This document shows positions 18,350 through 27,484 of a stretch of DNA of 64,000 nt, in pieces. Position 1 is the first letter of the stretch. Each line of letters begins with the position of its first letter. Made by a program: the position numbers and the translations under genes. The notes under the pieces were generated by a model, which saw only the letters and a list, made by a program, of their open reading frames with translations, was not told the DNA's origin and did not search any database. The stretch lies in the NCBI GenBank assembly GCA_018242365.1, contig JAFECB010000004.1, forward strand, positions 62,001 to 126,000. The letters are read 5' to 3'. The stretch comes from Pseudomonadota bacterium. Its GTDB lineage: Bacteria; Pseudomonadota; Gammaproteobacteria; Xanthomonadales; Xanthomonadaceae.

Positions 18350-19303
18350 ATGACAATTTATCAACAGCAGCCCGAGTGGCGCCGCATCCAGGCGTTTCTA
18401 CCCGCCCGCTATCAACTCAGCCCAGAGACTGAGCCCACCGAGGAGTGGTGGCCGCACCGTGGCCATCACATTCACCTCGATTGTTACCGCAACCCCCATG
18501 CGCCGGCAAAGGTGATTCTCTTGCATGGCGTTGGCACCAATGGCCGCCAGATGAGCACCATTCTCGGACACCCGCTGTCGCAGCGTGGCTATGAGGTGAT
18601 CGCCATCGACATGCCGACCTTTGGCCTGACCGAGGTCGCCCCAGGCGCCCTGGTGACCTATGACGATTGGGTGCAGATCGGTTCTGAGCTCGTCGATAGC
18701 GAACTGGCCCGCGACAGTCGACCGGTCATTCTCTATGGCCTGTCCGCTGGCGGCATGGAGACTTATCACATCGCGGCGCTGAATCCGCACGTCAAAGGCG
18801 TGGTCGGCATGACGTTTCTCGACACCAGCCTGTTTGCTGTACGCCTTGAAACGGCCTTCGATCCACTCACCGGCATGCTGGGAGCGGCGGCCATGCGCTT
18901 TCTCAACGCCATTGGCCTAGGGCGGGTTCGCATTCCGATGCGGATGGTTAGCAAGATGCGCGCACTGGTCAACCATCCTGAGGCGAAGAAGGCCTGTTAC
19001 GCCGACCAGACCTCAGCGGGTAACAGCGTCACCATTGCCTTTCTGAATTCCTGGTTGTCCTATCGCCCCCGCATCACCCCTGAAGCGTTTTCTGTCTGCC
19101 CCGTGCTGTTAACCCAGCCGGCGGCGGATCGCTGGACACCGCTGCATTTGTCCGAACCCTTTCTTAAACGCCTCACGCAGGTACCGGTGACCACGGTGCT
19201 GCTTGAAAACGGGGGGCACTACCCGCTGGAGCTGCCCGCACTGGATCAGCTGGCGGAAGCGGTCACGACTTTCGTAGCCGAATGCACGGGCACCAACTCA
19301 TAA
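18350..19303 (+). CDS. Alpha/beta hydrolase
   Basis: Serine hydrolase of 317 residues with the oxyanion-hole HGVGTNG segment, the nucleophile elbow GLSAGG and a C-terminal GGHYPLELPALDQL carrying the likely catalytic His. Substrate unknown. An in-frame ATG at 18302 would add 16 residues but lies within the putative operator and before the expected transcript start, so 18350 is preferred; no ribosome site is clear for either. It is divergent from TetR, a common arrangement for inducible hydrolases. Both genes appear acquired, lying between tRNA-Ala and a strong terminator. Confidence 0.85.
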   Translation: MTIYQQQPEWRRIQAFLPARYQLSPETEPTEEWWPHRGHHIHLDCYRNPHAPAKVILLHGVGTNGRQMSTILGHPLSQRGYEVIAIDMPTFGLTEVAPGALVTYDDWVQIGSELVDSELARDSRPVILYGLSAGGMETYHIAALNPHVKGVVGMTFLDTSLFAVRLETAFDPLTGMLGAAAMRFLNAIGLGRVRIPMRMVSKMRALVNHPEAKKACYADQTSAGNSVTIAFLNSWLSYRPRITPEAFSVCPVLLTQPAADRWTPLHLSEPFLKRLTQVPVTTVLLENGGHYPLELPALDQLAEAVTTFVAECTGTNS

Positions 19304-19760
19304 ATCAGGGGCCAACAAAATTGCCCGTCACGATAATCGCCGCCCACCAGTCCGCGATTTTCTGAGTACTTGGCACTAATTTTCCTGCATCGGATGGGCT
19401 TTCCGGCCCAAGGGGTGCCCCGGCGGCAGTGACGGCACAGGCCAGATCGTCAAATCCGCGCCCGCAAAGCCAAGGCCTTACAATCTGGCTCGGATTACGG
19501 ACGCAGGGTCGGTTCGTGCTCCACCACCAAGATCAAAAACCAACCTTTCATGGTTGGTTTTTTTTCGCCTGCGCTTCGCGCGCGGCCAACATCCTGCGCG
19601 CGATACTGCTTGCCCGATGCAATGGCTGGGATTCGAAACTATCCAATAGTTCCATTTCTGGAACGATATGGAAGGAAATCCCCCCTTTATCCCGTCATGT
19701 CCGCCTCCATACCTTAGGCCATCGAAAACCGGGCCCAACGCCCGCGACAGGAGACAGGCC
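19304..19760. other. Gene-free interval between hydrolase and pirin
   Basis: No open frame here has family features. The interval contains a strong terminator (19538-19566) and, at 19518-19526, a 9-base match (GCTCCACCA) to the 3' end of the upstream tRNA-Ala, followed by a degenerate sequence. It could be the far border of an integrated segment, but the match is short. Confidence 0.5.
19538..19566. terminator. Strong, near-symmetric rho-independent terminator
   Basis: AACCAACC and GGTTGGTT pair around a 6-base loop and are followed by a long T-run; on the minus strand a T5 run also follows the stem, so it may act in both directions. No recognised gene ends just upstream. Confidence 0.8.
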
Positions 19761-20648
19761 ATGACCACCCCTTCCCGCAAGACCGTGTTGTCCACCCGCA
19801 GCGCACCCGGTCGCCATTGGGTCGGCAACGGCTTCCCGGTGCATGGGATGTTCGGCTACGACGGCCCCGGTGTGGCCGAGCGCAGTCCGTTCCTGCTGCT
19901 GGATTACGCGGCGCCGACCGAGTTTTCACCCACCACCGAGCGACGTGGCGTCGGCAGTCATCCGCATCGTGGATTCGAGACCGTCACCATCGTCTATGAG
20001 GGCGAGGTCGAACATCGTGATTCCACCGGCGCCGGCGGCGTGATCCGTCGCGGCGACGTGCAGTGGATGACCGCGGCAGGCGGCATCATTCATGAGGAAT
20101 TCCACTCGACCGACTACGCCGCCCGCGGCGGCCCGTTCGAAATGGTACAGCTGTGGGTCAACCTGCCCGCCAGGGACAAGATGACGCCGGCGCACTACCA
20201 GGGGATCACCGACGCGCAGATCCCGGTGGTCGCGCTGCCTGACGACGCCGGCAAGGTGCGGGTGATCGCAGGCGGTTTTGGCGACGCCCGTGGCCCCGCA
20301 CGGACGTTCACCCCGATGCATGTGCTGGACGTGCGCATCAACGCCGGTCGCGCGGTGGATTTGCCGCAGCCGGACGGTTGGAACACGCTATTGGTCGTGT
20401 TGGCCGGCACCATCGAGATCAATGGCGAAACCGTCCTGCGCGCCGCGGAAATGGCCACGCTTTCGGCCGGCGGCGAGGGCCTGTCGATCGAAGCCAGTGG
20501 TGACGCCAAACTGCTGCTGCTTTCCGGCGAACCCATCGACGAGCCGGTGGCGGGATATGGTCCTTTCGTGATGAACAGCCAGCAGGAAATTTCCCGGGCC
20601 ATCATGGACTTCAACAGCGGGCATTTCGGGCAAATCGAACCACGCTGA
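19761..20648 (+). CDS. Pirin family protein (first of two)
   Basis: Bicupin protein of 295 residues. The metal-binding residues of pirin are conserved: two His in HPHRGFETVT (residues 67 and 69), then His and Glu in GGIIHEE (111 and 113). Bacterial pirins have been linked to quercetin oxidation, redox sensing and pyruvate dehydrogenase control; the role here is unknown. The frame is open upstream, but the ATG at 19761 has an AGGAG ribosome site and the normal family start. A second, clearly different pirin follows 55 bases later. Confidence 0.92.
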   Translation: MTTPSRKTVLSTRSAPGRHWVGNGFPVHGMFGYDGPGVAERSPFLLLDYAAPTEFSPTTERRGVGSHPHRGFETVTIVYEGEVEHRDSTGAGGVIRRGDVQWMTAAGGIIHEEFHSTDYAARGGPFEMVQLWVNLPARDKMTPAHYQGITDAQIPVVALPDDAGKVRVIAGGFGDARGPARTFTPMHVLDVRINAGRAVDLPQPDGWNTLLVVLAGTIEINGETVLRAAEMATLSAGGEGLSIEASGDAKLLLLSGEPIDEPVAGYGPFVMNSQQEISRAIMDFNSGHFGQIEPR

Positions 20649-20703
20649 AGCGCTGCACAATCGGGGCGATGCCTGCCCGCAGTGAAAATCAAGGAATCCA
20701 GCC

Positions 20704-21600
20704 ATGTCAGCCATCGCCCCAGAACGCATTGCCTCTCGTGCAGCCATCGTCGGCGAGGACACCCGCATCACCCGTGCGCTGCCGCATCGACAGCGGCGCA
20801 CGGTCGGGGCCTGGTGCTTTCTCGATCATCTCGGCCCGGTGCAGTTCGCGCCTGGTGCCGGCATGCACGTGGGTGCGCACCCGCATATCGGCCTGCAAAC
20901 CTTTACCTGGATGATCGAAGGCGATGTGGTGCATCGCGACTCGCTCGGCAACGAACAGGTGATCCGCCCCGGCCAGGTCAACCTGATGACCGCGGGCCGC
21001 GGGATAGCTCACACCGAGGATTCGCTGCACGACGGCGCGCGGATGCATGCCGCGCAATTGTGGATCGCGCTGCCTGAATCCGAATGCCGCTGCGAGCCCT
21101 GGTTCGAGAACTATCCGCAATTGCCCACTGCCGACGTGGGCGGATTTCGCGCAACTCTGCTGGCCGGCAGCGCCTTCGGGCAAACCGCGCCCACCCGCGT
21201 CTACAGCCCGCTGCTGGGCATCGACCTCGTGGCCGACGACGCAGCGACTGCGACCCTGCCACTTCGTACTGACTTCGAATACGCAGCGATGATGCTGCGC
21301 GGCACCGCGAGTGTGGCGGGCGAAACCATCGCACCCGGCGAATGGTTGTATTTCGCGCCAGGCCGGGATGCGCTCGACATCGCAAGCGATGCTGCGACGC
21401 AGTTGCTGGTGCTGGGCGGCACACCGATGCACGAAGACATCATCATCTGGTGGAATCTGGTGGCACGCAGCCAAGCCGAGATCGAGGCCGCACTGGCCGA
21501 CTGGAACGCCGGCCGTTTTGCGCCCGTGCGCGCTGGCAGCACGGCGGAACGGCTCGTTGCACCCAGTCTGGATGGCGTGCAATTGCGGGCGGGGCGATAA
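20704..21600 (+). CDS. Pirin family protein (second of two)
   Basis: Bicupin protein of 298 residues, preceded by an AAGGAA ribosome site. Iron ligands are conserved: His in HPHIGLQTF (59 and 61), His and Glu in GRGIAHTED (103 and 105). It differs throughout from the preceding pirin, so the pair reflects an old divergence or separate acquisition rather than a recent duplication. It is probably co-transcribed with the first, and converges on the NlpC/P60 gene. Confidence 0.92.
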   Translation: MSAIAPERIASRAAIVGEDTRITRALPHRQRRTVGAWCFLDHLGPVQFAPGAGMHVGAHPHIGLQTFTWMIEGDVVHRDSLGNEQVIRPGQVNLMTAGRGIAHTEDSLHDGARMHAAQLWIALPESECRCEPWFENYPQLPTADVGGFRATLLAGSAFGQTAPTRVYSPLLGIDLVADDAATATLPLRTDFEYAAMMLRGTASVAGETIAPGEWLYFAPGRDALDIASDAATQLLVLGGTPMHEDIIIWWNLVARSQAEIEAALADWNAGRFAPVRAGSTAERLVAPSLDGVQLRAGR

Positions 21601-21666
21601 GTCGCACCGCGACCGTCAGCCGCAGACGTCAACCGCCTGAAAATCGTGCGCAACTGGCCATCACGG

Positions 21667-23073
21667 CTACCGCATCCGCACGATGCTGGTCATGCGATCG
21701 ACATAGGACACCCCGTCCTCACCCAACAGCGGCAGCAAGGGCGTGACCGCGACCGAGTTCAACTTGATCCTCGCGATGCCGCCGTCCACGCGTCGATAAC
21801 GCAGATCGACCACGTCGTGGATGACATAGGGCTGGCCGTGCAATCGGCCGATCACCAGCAAGACATGGCCGGGGATATAGACCCGATCGCCGACCTGCAA
21901 CGCCCGCGCAGCGGCGAGCCGGGCCGCGTGGCTGTCGCCCGCATCGAACAGGTGATGTGCAAAGCCAGTCCCCCTCGCCTGATCGCCGGTGTTGCGCGGC
22001 AGCAGCAGGCCCATGCTGCCGAACACTTCGGAGATGAAACCCGAACAATCGCGACCACCGTGCAGATGGCCCCAGCCGTAGCGCTCCCCGAGGAACTTGA
22101 ACGCCTGTCGGATCAGATCGGCACGCGTGTATGGCAGGTAGCCCGCATGGGTGTCGGCATTCTTCTGGATCAGCGCGGGCTGGAAACCCAGCGTGCCGTC
22201 CTCCTTGCGAATCGGCAACTCGACCATCCATCCTGCATAGGCGGCCTGCCCGTTCACTGGCTGCTCCGGTGCAAGCGGCATTGCCAGTGGTACCCGCGAA
22301 GTCATGTCGAGTTCGCGCCGCGATACCTGTGGCGCTTCCGGTGTTTCGACCGTCTCCACTCGCGCTCCGGTGACGACGCGAAACGGTGTACGCGCGGCAT
22401 AGGCGAGCACCTCGGCACGCGTACCGAGCGCGACATGCGCGCGCCGCGTCCACGCCGCATAGCGCGGGCTGATCACGAACAGCCATTGCCCATCCGCAGT
22501 TTCATGCACCACCGCCACCGGCGTTCCCGGAAATTCCGCGGTTTCCTGGAAGCGATCGATATCGATATCGCCACGGGTCGTGAACGCACCCAACTCGGTC
22601 GGCAGCGCGCGCAGCGAGGCGCGATCGACGATCAGTCCGAAACGCGGCATCACCTGTTCCGGCACCCGATCCAGCACCAGCCCGTCCAGCAAGGACGCAA
22701 GGGTCGAATCCGGGATCGGTTGGCCGTGCATATCGAACACGGGCACACGCGGAAGCCTGGAGACGCGACCGATCAGATCAAGGACAGCTCTGCGCGAAAG
22801 CGCATCCGGGAGCGCGGCAAGATCGTGCAGCGAAGGTTCCAGCCGCAGCCTCTGCCCGTTGGCCGCGTGAAGTTCGGCACGGGTCATGATCGACGCGTTC
22901 GCGTTGGGCAAACGTGCGATCCAGAAGTCCGGCGACAACTGCGCATCGGTGACACCGATGACGCCCGATGCCGGCACCTGCAGCGACGAGGCTTGCGTGG
23001 ACGGGGCAGCATCCACCGAGCCAAGGCCCAGCACCAGGGCGAACAAGACTGGCCATAGCACCGCGTTCCGCAT
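21667..23073 (-). CDS. Exported SH3-like/NlpC-P60 cell-wall endopeptidase
   Basis: Cysteine peptidase that probably cleaves gamma-D-glutamyl-diamino acid bonds of murein peptides, in the style of YkfC. The 468 residues start with a Sec signal (LWPVLFALVLGLGSVDA), continue with SH3b-like regions (about 140-300) and end with an NlpC/P60 domain with catalytic Cys343 (GGRDCSGF), His403 (PGHVLLV) and His419 (YVIHD). It lies 24 bases downstream of a DUF819 permease in the same direction, suggesting an operon for murein peptide turnover. Confidence 0.9.
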   Translation of the reverse strand: MRNAVLWPVLFALVLGLGSVDAAPSTQASSLQVPASGVIGVTDAQLSPDFWIARLPNANASIMTRAELHAANGQRLRLEPSLHDLAALPDALSRRAVLDLIGRVSRLPRVPVFDMHGQPIPDSTLASLLDGLVLDRVPEQVMPRFGLIVDRASLRALPTELGAFTTRGDIDIDRFQETAEFPGTPVAVVHETADGQWLFVISPRYAAWTRRAHVALGTRAEVLAYAARTPFRVVTGARVETVETPEAPQVSRRELDMTSRVPLAMPLAPEQPVNGQAAYAGWMVELPIRKEDGTLGFQPALIQKNADTHAGYLPYTRADLIRQAFKFLGERYGWGHLHGGRDCSGFISEVFGSMGLLLPRNTGDQARGTGFAHHLFDAGDSHAARLAAARALQVGDRVYIPGHVLLVIGRLHGQPYVIHDVVDLRYRRVDGGIARIKLNSVAVTPLLPLLGEDGVSYVDRMTSIVRMR

Positions 23074-23097
23074 TCATCCACCTCCAGACTGCGCGCT

Positions 23098-24255
23098 TCA
23101 AACGCCGGGCAACGCCCACGCCGACATGATCGCCGCCATCATCAATCCAAATCCTGTCCCCAGCACATAACCCAGCAAGGCCAACAGGATGCCGACCGGC
23201 ACCAGCGCCTCGGCATAGCTCGCAGCCAGTACCGGCGTGGCGGCGACGCCACCGACATGCGCCAGCGAAGCAATCCCGCACAGGTACAGATCGAAATGGA
23301 ACAGCCGCGCCAGCACGATCAATACCACCGCATGCACCAGCAGGATGCAGGCCCCGGCCAGGATATACATCGGCGCCGACGCGATGCCGTGAAAGTTGCT
23401 TTGCGAGGCCAGACCCGCGACCACGAAGATCAGCAGCGCCGAGGACACTTGATTGGTCCCGGGGAACCGCGCCAATGGCGTGTGCGCCACGACCAGACCC
23501 ATGCCCGTTGCCAACAGGATCGTCCAGGTGGAGGCATTGATGACACCGGACACCGGCAGCACGCCAGCCATCTGCCGCGACGACAGCGCCACCAGCAGCG
23601 CCGCGCCGAGCCAAAGCAGCACGCCATCCCAATGCAATACACCGCTTTCGCGCATCTCGACCTTGGGCAATTCGCCGGAATTCTTCGCCTTGGTCCAGCG
23701 ATTGAACGCCGGCGCCAGTGGCGCGACCGAGAACAACACGACCACCCACACCGAGTAACACAGCGCGTCGGTCAGCAGCGACATCCCGAGCAAGTCATCC
23801 GACATGCCGATCGCCTGCTTGACCGCGATCTGGTTGGCGGTGCCACCCACCCAACTTCCCGACAATGCCGCCAGCGGCTGCCACGCATGGCCCGCCAGCC
23901 ATGGGCGGAACAACAGGAACACCAGCAGGAAGGCAACGAACAGGCTGAAGGTGGTGGCGAAGAACACGCCCAGCACGCGCGGTCCGAGTCGGGCGAACAC
24001 GCGCAGGTCGCAGCGGATCATCAGCAGGAACAACAAGGCGGGCACGCTCTGCCCGACCAGCACGCCCTGCGCTTGCTTGATCTCGGGAATCAGGGTCCAG
24101 GCCCCGAACGCCGCCAGCGCGGTGATCGTCAGGTACACCAGCACGATGGGTGGCAGCAGCTTGAACAGCTTCCAGCCCGTGCGCCGCTCCAGCGCCGGGA
24201 ACGCGCCGGACAGCAGCAACATCAGCGCGAGATAGGGCCAGACGGTGGTGATCAA
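23098..24255 (-). CDS. DUF819 family membrane protein (YjcL-like permease)
   Basis: Polytopic inner-membrane protein with about ten hydrophobic helices and the family segment LSGSWVGGTANQIAVKQAIG. Substrate unknown; the fold class is transporter-like. The frame is open to a TTG at 24312; a second TTG at 24255 has an AGGA ribosome site and begins just before the first helix (TTVWPYLALMLLLSG), so it is preferred (385 residues). It precedes the NlpC/P60 peptidase, so import of a cleaved cell-wall peptide is an attractive but unproven idea. Confidence 0.85.
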   Translation of the reverse strand: MITTVWPYLALMLLLSGAFPALERRTGWKLFKLLPPIVLVYLTITALAAFGAWTLIPEIKQAQGVLVGQSVPALLFLLMIRCDLRVFARLGPRVLGVFFATTFSLFVAFLLVFLLFRPWLAGHAWQPLAALSGSWVGGTANQIAVKQAIGMSDDLLGMSLLTDALCYSVWVVVLFSVAPLAPAFNRWTKAKNSGELPKVEMRESGVLHWDGVLLWLGAALLVALSSRQMAGVLPVSGVINASTWTILLATGMGLVVAHTPLARFPGTNQVSSALLIFVVAGLASQSNFHGIASAPMYILAGACILLVHAVVLIVLARLFHFDLYLCGIASLAHVGGVAATPVLAASYAEALVPVGILLALLGYVLGTGFGLMMAAIMSAWALPGV

Positions 24256-24418
24256 TGCGCAGTCCTGAAGGTGATGGAGTGATTGCCGATAGCCGCTGCC
24301 AACCGATGGCAACTTACCGCAGCTACGAGGATCCTGCGACGATCATGGTATCGGCTGGCGTGCCTGTCTCCTCGACGCCTGGGCTACCCTGCTGCCTTGC
24401 CTTGACCAAACGTCAGCC

Positions 24419-24973
24419 ATGTCCATCGTTCTGACCGAATTCGCCCGCACCCGCCTGTTTCCGCGCGACGGCCGTCGCACGGCCGTCCTCGACAGCACGC
24501 CGGAGGCCTTCATCGCACGTCTCAACCACGAGCCGCCGCTGCGAGTGCTCGATGGCTACGCGTCGTTCTGCAAACTCCATGTCCATCGCAATTGGACACC
24601 GACACGCTGCTCCGTCATCGCCATCACCGATGCCAATCGCCATCTGCTGCGCAGCGGCTACGAGGCGCGCACGCGTGAGGAGCTGCCGGTGCTGGTGCGT
24701 TGGTTCGAGGGGCTGGAACCGCCGCTGGCCAACTACCTGATCCCGATTCTCTACGACCGCGAACAACTGGCCAGGGAAGGCACGAGGATCGCTGCCGACT
24801 GGGGCGTGGTCGGCTGCCTGTACACACAGGATCCCGAGGAAATTCCGATGGTGCCGATCACCGCGATGCGCAATGCGCTGGGCGTCGCCGAAGGCGGTTC
24901 CGGCGTGACCCTGGATCGCGAAAGTTATCGCCGCGCCGTCGCATTCTGGGATCAGCATGCCAACTGGCGATAA
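24419..24973 (+). CDS. DUF3228 family protein
   Basis: Soluble protein of 184 residues with no signal or membrane helix, resembling the DUF3228 family (FCKLHVHRNWTP, LANYLIPILYDREQL, DWGVVGCLYTQDPEEIPM). Function unknown. It is divergent from the DUF819 gene and its stop lies 31 bases before the L,D-transpeptidase-like lipoprotein, so an operon is possible. Confidence 0.8.
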   Translation: MSIVLTEFARTRLFPRDGRRTAVLDSTPEAFIARLNHEPPLRVLDGYASFCKLHVHRNWTPTRCSVIAITDANRHLLRSGYEARTREELPVLVRWFEGLEPPLANYLIPILYDREQLAREGTRIAADWGVVGCLYTQDPEEIPMVPITAMRNALGVAEGGSGVTLDRESYRRAVAFWDQHANWR

Positions 24974-25004
24974 GCTCAGCACTCACCGAAACCTCGACTC
25001 GATC

Positions 25005-25793
25005 ATGCCCGCACCCGCCAAGTCCGTCCGCCATGCCCTCACCGGCTTGCTCGCCATCCTGCTTGCCGCCTGCGCCCACCAACCCTCCGGCATGACGAAC
25101 GATGCACGGGCCTGGGCCAACGCCGAACAGCTGGTACTGGTGACGAGTCCTGACTGGGATGCCACGCAAGGCGAACTGCGCCGCTTCGAACGCGTCGATG
25201 GCCGCTGGGTGCAAGTCGGTGATGCCGCCGATGTCGTGCTGGGTCGCAGTGGCAGCGCCTGGGGCGTGGGCTTGAACGCAGCCCGCAGCGACGGCCCGGT
25301 CAAGCGTGAAGGTGACGGCCGCGCGCCGGCCGGCGTGTTCACCATCGGCACCGCGTTCGGTTACGCCGAGCACGCGACCACCGGCCTGCACTATCAACCG
25401 ATGACCACCAACGATTGGTGCATCGACGTGCCGGATTCGGCCTACTACAACCGGATCGTTGATCGCAGTGTGGTCAAAGCACCCCTGCTGGATCAAAGCA
25501 GCGAGCCGATGCGGCGCGACCTGCATGTCGACGGCGACCAGCGCTATCGCGAAGGCTTCGTGATCGAACACAACCTCGACGGCCAGCAGCGCCAGGGCGG
25601 CAGCTGCATCTTCGCGCACCTGTGGAAAGACCCGCAGACCACCACTGCCGGCTGCACCGCGATGGCACCGGCGAGCATGGACGCGCTGCTGGCCTGGCTC
25701 GATCAGCGCAAGCGACCGGTGTTCGTGTTGCTGCCGAGGCCGCAGTACAACGCTCTGAAAACCGACTGGCAGCTCCCGGAGATCGCCCGATGA
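25005..25793 (+). CDS. Lipoprotein with L,D-transpeptidase (YkuD-like) catalytic motif
   Basis: Predicted lipoprotein of 262 residues with lipobox LLAAC (Cys23) and a YkuD-type active site in TTTAGCTAM (Cys217), preceded by the conserved His in CIFAHLWKD. L,D-transpeptidases cross-link murein or attach proteins to it; this branch resembles the YafK/ErfK-related stand-alone domains. The frame starts at 24957, inside the preceding gene, but the ATG at 25005 opens the signal. It overlaps the next start by ATGA. Confidence 0.88.
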   Translation: MPAPAKSVRHALTGLLAILLAACAHQPSGMTNDARAWANAEQLVLVTSPDWDATQGELRRFERVDGRWVQVGDAADVVLGRSGSAWGVGLNAARSDGPVKREGDGRAPAGVFTIGTAFGYAEHATTGLHYQPMTTNDWCIDVPDSAYYNRIVDRSVVKAPLLDQSSEPMRRDLHVDGDQRYREGFVIEHNLDGQQRQGGSCIFAHLWKDPQTTTAGCTAMAPASMDALLAWLDQRKRPVFVLLPRPQYNALKTDWQLPEIAR

Positions 25794-27028
25794 GCCAGAC
25801 CGTGCGCGTCCTGCTCGGCCTCGTCGCCGGTATTGCCTTCGGAATCCTGCTGGCTTGGCAGGCCCCCGACACCGGCTTGCAGGTCGCAGGCATCGTCGAA
25901 CCGTTCGGCAAGCTCTGGCTCAACGCGCTGCAGATGACCGTGGTGCCCTTGGTCTTCTCGCTGGTGGTGGTCGGCATCAATCAGGCCAGTGACGCCGCGC
26001 ATTCCGGACGGATCGCCAAGCAGGCCATCGCGGTCTTCGTGATCCTGCTGGCCGCTGCCGCCGCGCTGACCGCCGTGCTGGCCCCGCTGGCGTTGTCGCT
26101 GCTGCAGCCCGACCCCGCCGTCGCCACCGCCCTGCAAGCGCACGCCGAAGCCGTGCCGGCGGCCAACGGCGGCTGGGCGGCGGCACTGACCGCGATCATC
26201 CCCAGCAATGCCCTCGCCGCTGCCGTCTCCAGCGCGATGCTGCCGCTGGTCACCTTCGCCCTGTTCTTCGGCTTCGCCCTGACCCGGATCGAGCCGGCCG
26301 GTCGTGCCCAGGTGGTCGGCTTCTTCAAGGCGATTGCCGATGCCATGATCGTGATCGTGCACTGGGTGCTGTGGGCCGCGCCGGTGGGCATCTTCGCCCT
26401 GGTGCTGGCCTTGACCGCCCGCGCCGGACTGGGCGTGCTGCAAGCGCTGGGCATCTACATCCTGCTCGAATGCGCACTGTACGCCTTGGCGTCGGTGCTG
26501 CTGATCGCCATCGCAATCACCTTCGGCCGCCGCAAGCTTCACGAATTCATGACCGCTTTGATTCCGGTGCAAGCGGTGGCCGCCAGCACGCAATCCTCAC
26601 TCGCTACCTTGCCCGCCATGCTCGATAGCGCGCAGAACCGGCTCGGCATTCCCGCCCGCATTTCCGGCCTGGTATTGCCGATGGCGGTCTCGCTGTTCCG
26701 CATCACCTCGCCGATCCAGTACATCGCCACCGCCTGCTTCATCGCCTGGGCATTGGGCGCGTCCCTCACGCCCGCGCAATTGGCCACCGGCGTGGCACTG
26801 AGCGTGCTGGTCAGCATGGGCTCGGTGGGCTTGCCCGGTCAGGCCATCTTCCTCGCCACCAACCTGCCGATCACCGCAGCAATGGGCCTGCCGATCGCAC
26901 CGCTGCCGGTGCTGATGGCGGTGGACGCCATCCCCGACGTGCTGGCCACGGTCGGCAATGTCACCGGCGACATGACCGCAACGGCGGTGGTGGCGGGGCG
27001 GAGCGGAGAACACGCGACAACTCCGTGA
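25790..27028 (+). CDS. Dicarboxylate/amino acid:cation symporter (SDF/DAACS family)
   Basis: Inner-membrane carrier of the glutamate transporter family, 412 residues, moving dicarboxylates or amino acids with Na+ or H+. It shows the serine-rich hairpin region (AVAASTQSSLATLPAML), VLPMAVSLFRITSPIQYIAT and the C-terminal NVTGDMTATAVVA. The ATG overlaps the previous stop (ATGA), so translation is coupled. The frame is open further upstream but lies within the neighbour. Substrate not predictable. Confidence 0.92.
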   Translation: MSQTVRVLLGLVAGIAFGILLAWQAPDTGLQVAGIVEPFGKLWLNALQMTVVPLVFSLVVVGINQASDAAHSGRIAKQAIAVFVILLAAAAALTAVLAPLALSLLQPDPAVATALQAHAEAVPAANGGWAAALTAIIPSNALAAAVSSAMLPLVTFALFFGFALTRIEPAGRAQVVGFFKAIADAMIVIVHWVLWAAPVGIFALVLALTARAGLGVLQALGIYILLECALYALASVLLIAIAITFGRRKLHEFMTALIPVQAVAASTQSSLATLPAMLDSAQNRLGIPARISGLVLPMAVSLFRITSPIQYIATACFIAWALGASLTPAQLATGVALSVLVSMGSVGLPGQAIFLATNLPITAAMGLPIAPLPVLMAVDAIPDVLATVGNVTGDMTATAVVAGRSGEHATTP

Positions 27029-27212
27029 GTGAAGGTGCGCGTGATGACGGACGATGTCCGGCATCAGTACGGCAAACTCCTGCTCGTTTCAAAGCCATTC
27101 ACTGACTGCACTCATCAGGGCCTCGCGGCAGACTGGCCAGATGAACATGCCCACCTGCCCGATCCCGATCCAGAGCCGTTCTCGCTCGCCTTTTGCACGC
27201 TTCCGGAGTAAT

Positions 27213-27229
27213 GTAGTGTTAAACACTAC
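27213..27229. promoter_or_regulatory. Palindromic operator of the Phd/PIN module
   Basis: GTAGTGTTAAACACTAC is a perfect 17-base palindrome 16 bases before the preferred antitoxin start. Phd/YefM-type antitoxins bind such sites to repress their own operon; binding here is inferred. Confidence 0.75.
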
Positions 27230-27245
27230 TTTCATGGAAACCGTC

Positions 27246-27482
27246 ATGGCCACCGTCTCTGCATCCGACGCCAACCGCAACTTCTCTGCCCTACTGCGTG
27301 ATGTCGCACAAGGACGCAGCTACACCGTGTTGTCACGCGGCAAGCCCGTGGCCACCCTGGGGCCTGTGCAGGACGATGCCAAGGCACGCAAGGCGGCGCG
27401 CAAGACGCTGCTGGCGCGCCTGCATGCACAGCCCGCAACCGGCACGCGCGGCTGGAGCCGCGACGAGTTGTACGAGCGTTGA
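27246..27482 (+). CDS. Phd/YefM-type antitoxin
   Basis: A 78-residue antitoxin with the Phd fold N-terminus (VSASDANRNFSALLRDVAQG, then SYTVLSRGKPVATLGPV) and a short basic C-terminal helix ending WSRDELYER, expected to wrap the toxin. An ATG at 27234 is also in frame; 27246 has a weak GGAAA ribosome site. The PIN toxin starts 2 bases after the stop. Confidence 0.88.
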   Translation: MATVSASDANRNFSALLRDVAQGRSYTVLSRGKPVATLGPVQDDAKARKAARKTLLARLHAQPATGTRGWSRDELYER

Positions 27483-27484
27483 GC

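Noticed and set aside
19505..19529. Possible second tRNA 3' end (TTCGTGCTCCACCACCA)
   Set aside because: The T-arm cannot pair and no anticodon or D-arm is found upstream; kept only as a short match to the tRNA-Ala end.
19429..19764. 111-codon frame between hydrolase and pirin
   Set aside because: It runs straight through a strong terminator hairpin and T-run, and its translation shows no domain.
21646..23058. 470-codon plus-strand open frame opposite the NlpC/P60 gene
   Set aside because: Antisense shadow with an arginine/glutamine-rich translation; the minus strand carries the intact catalytic motif.
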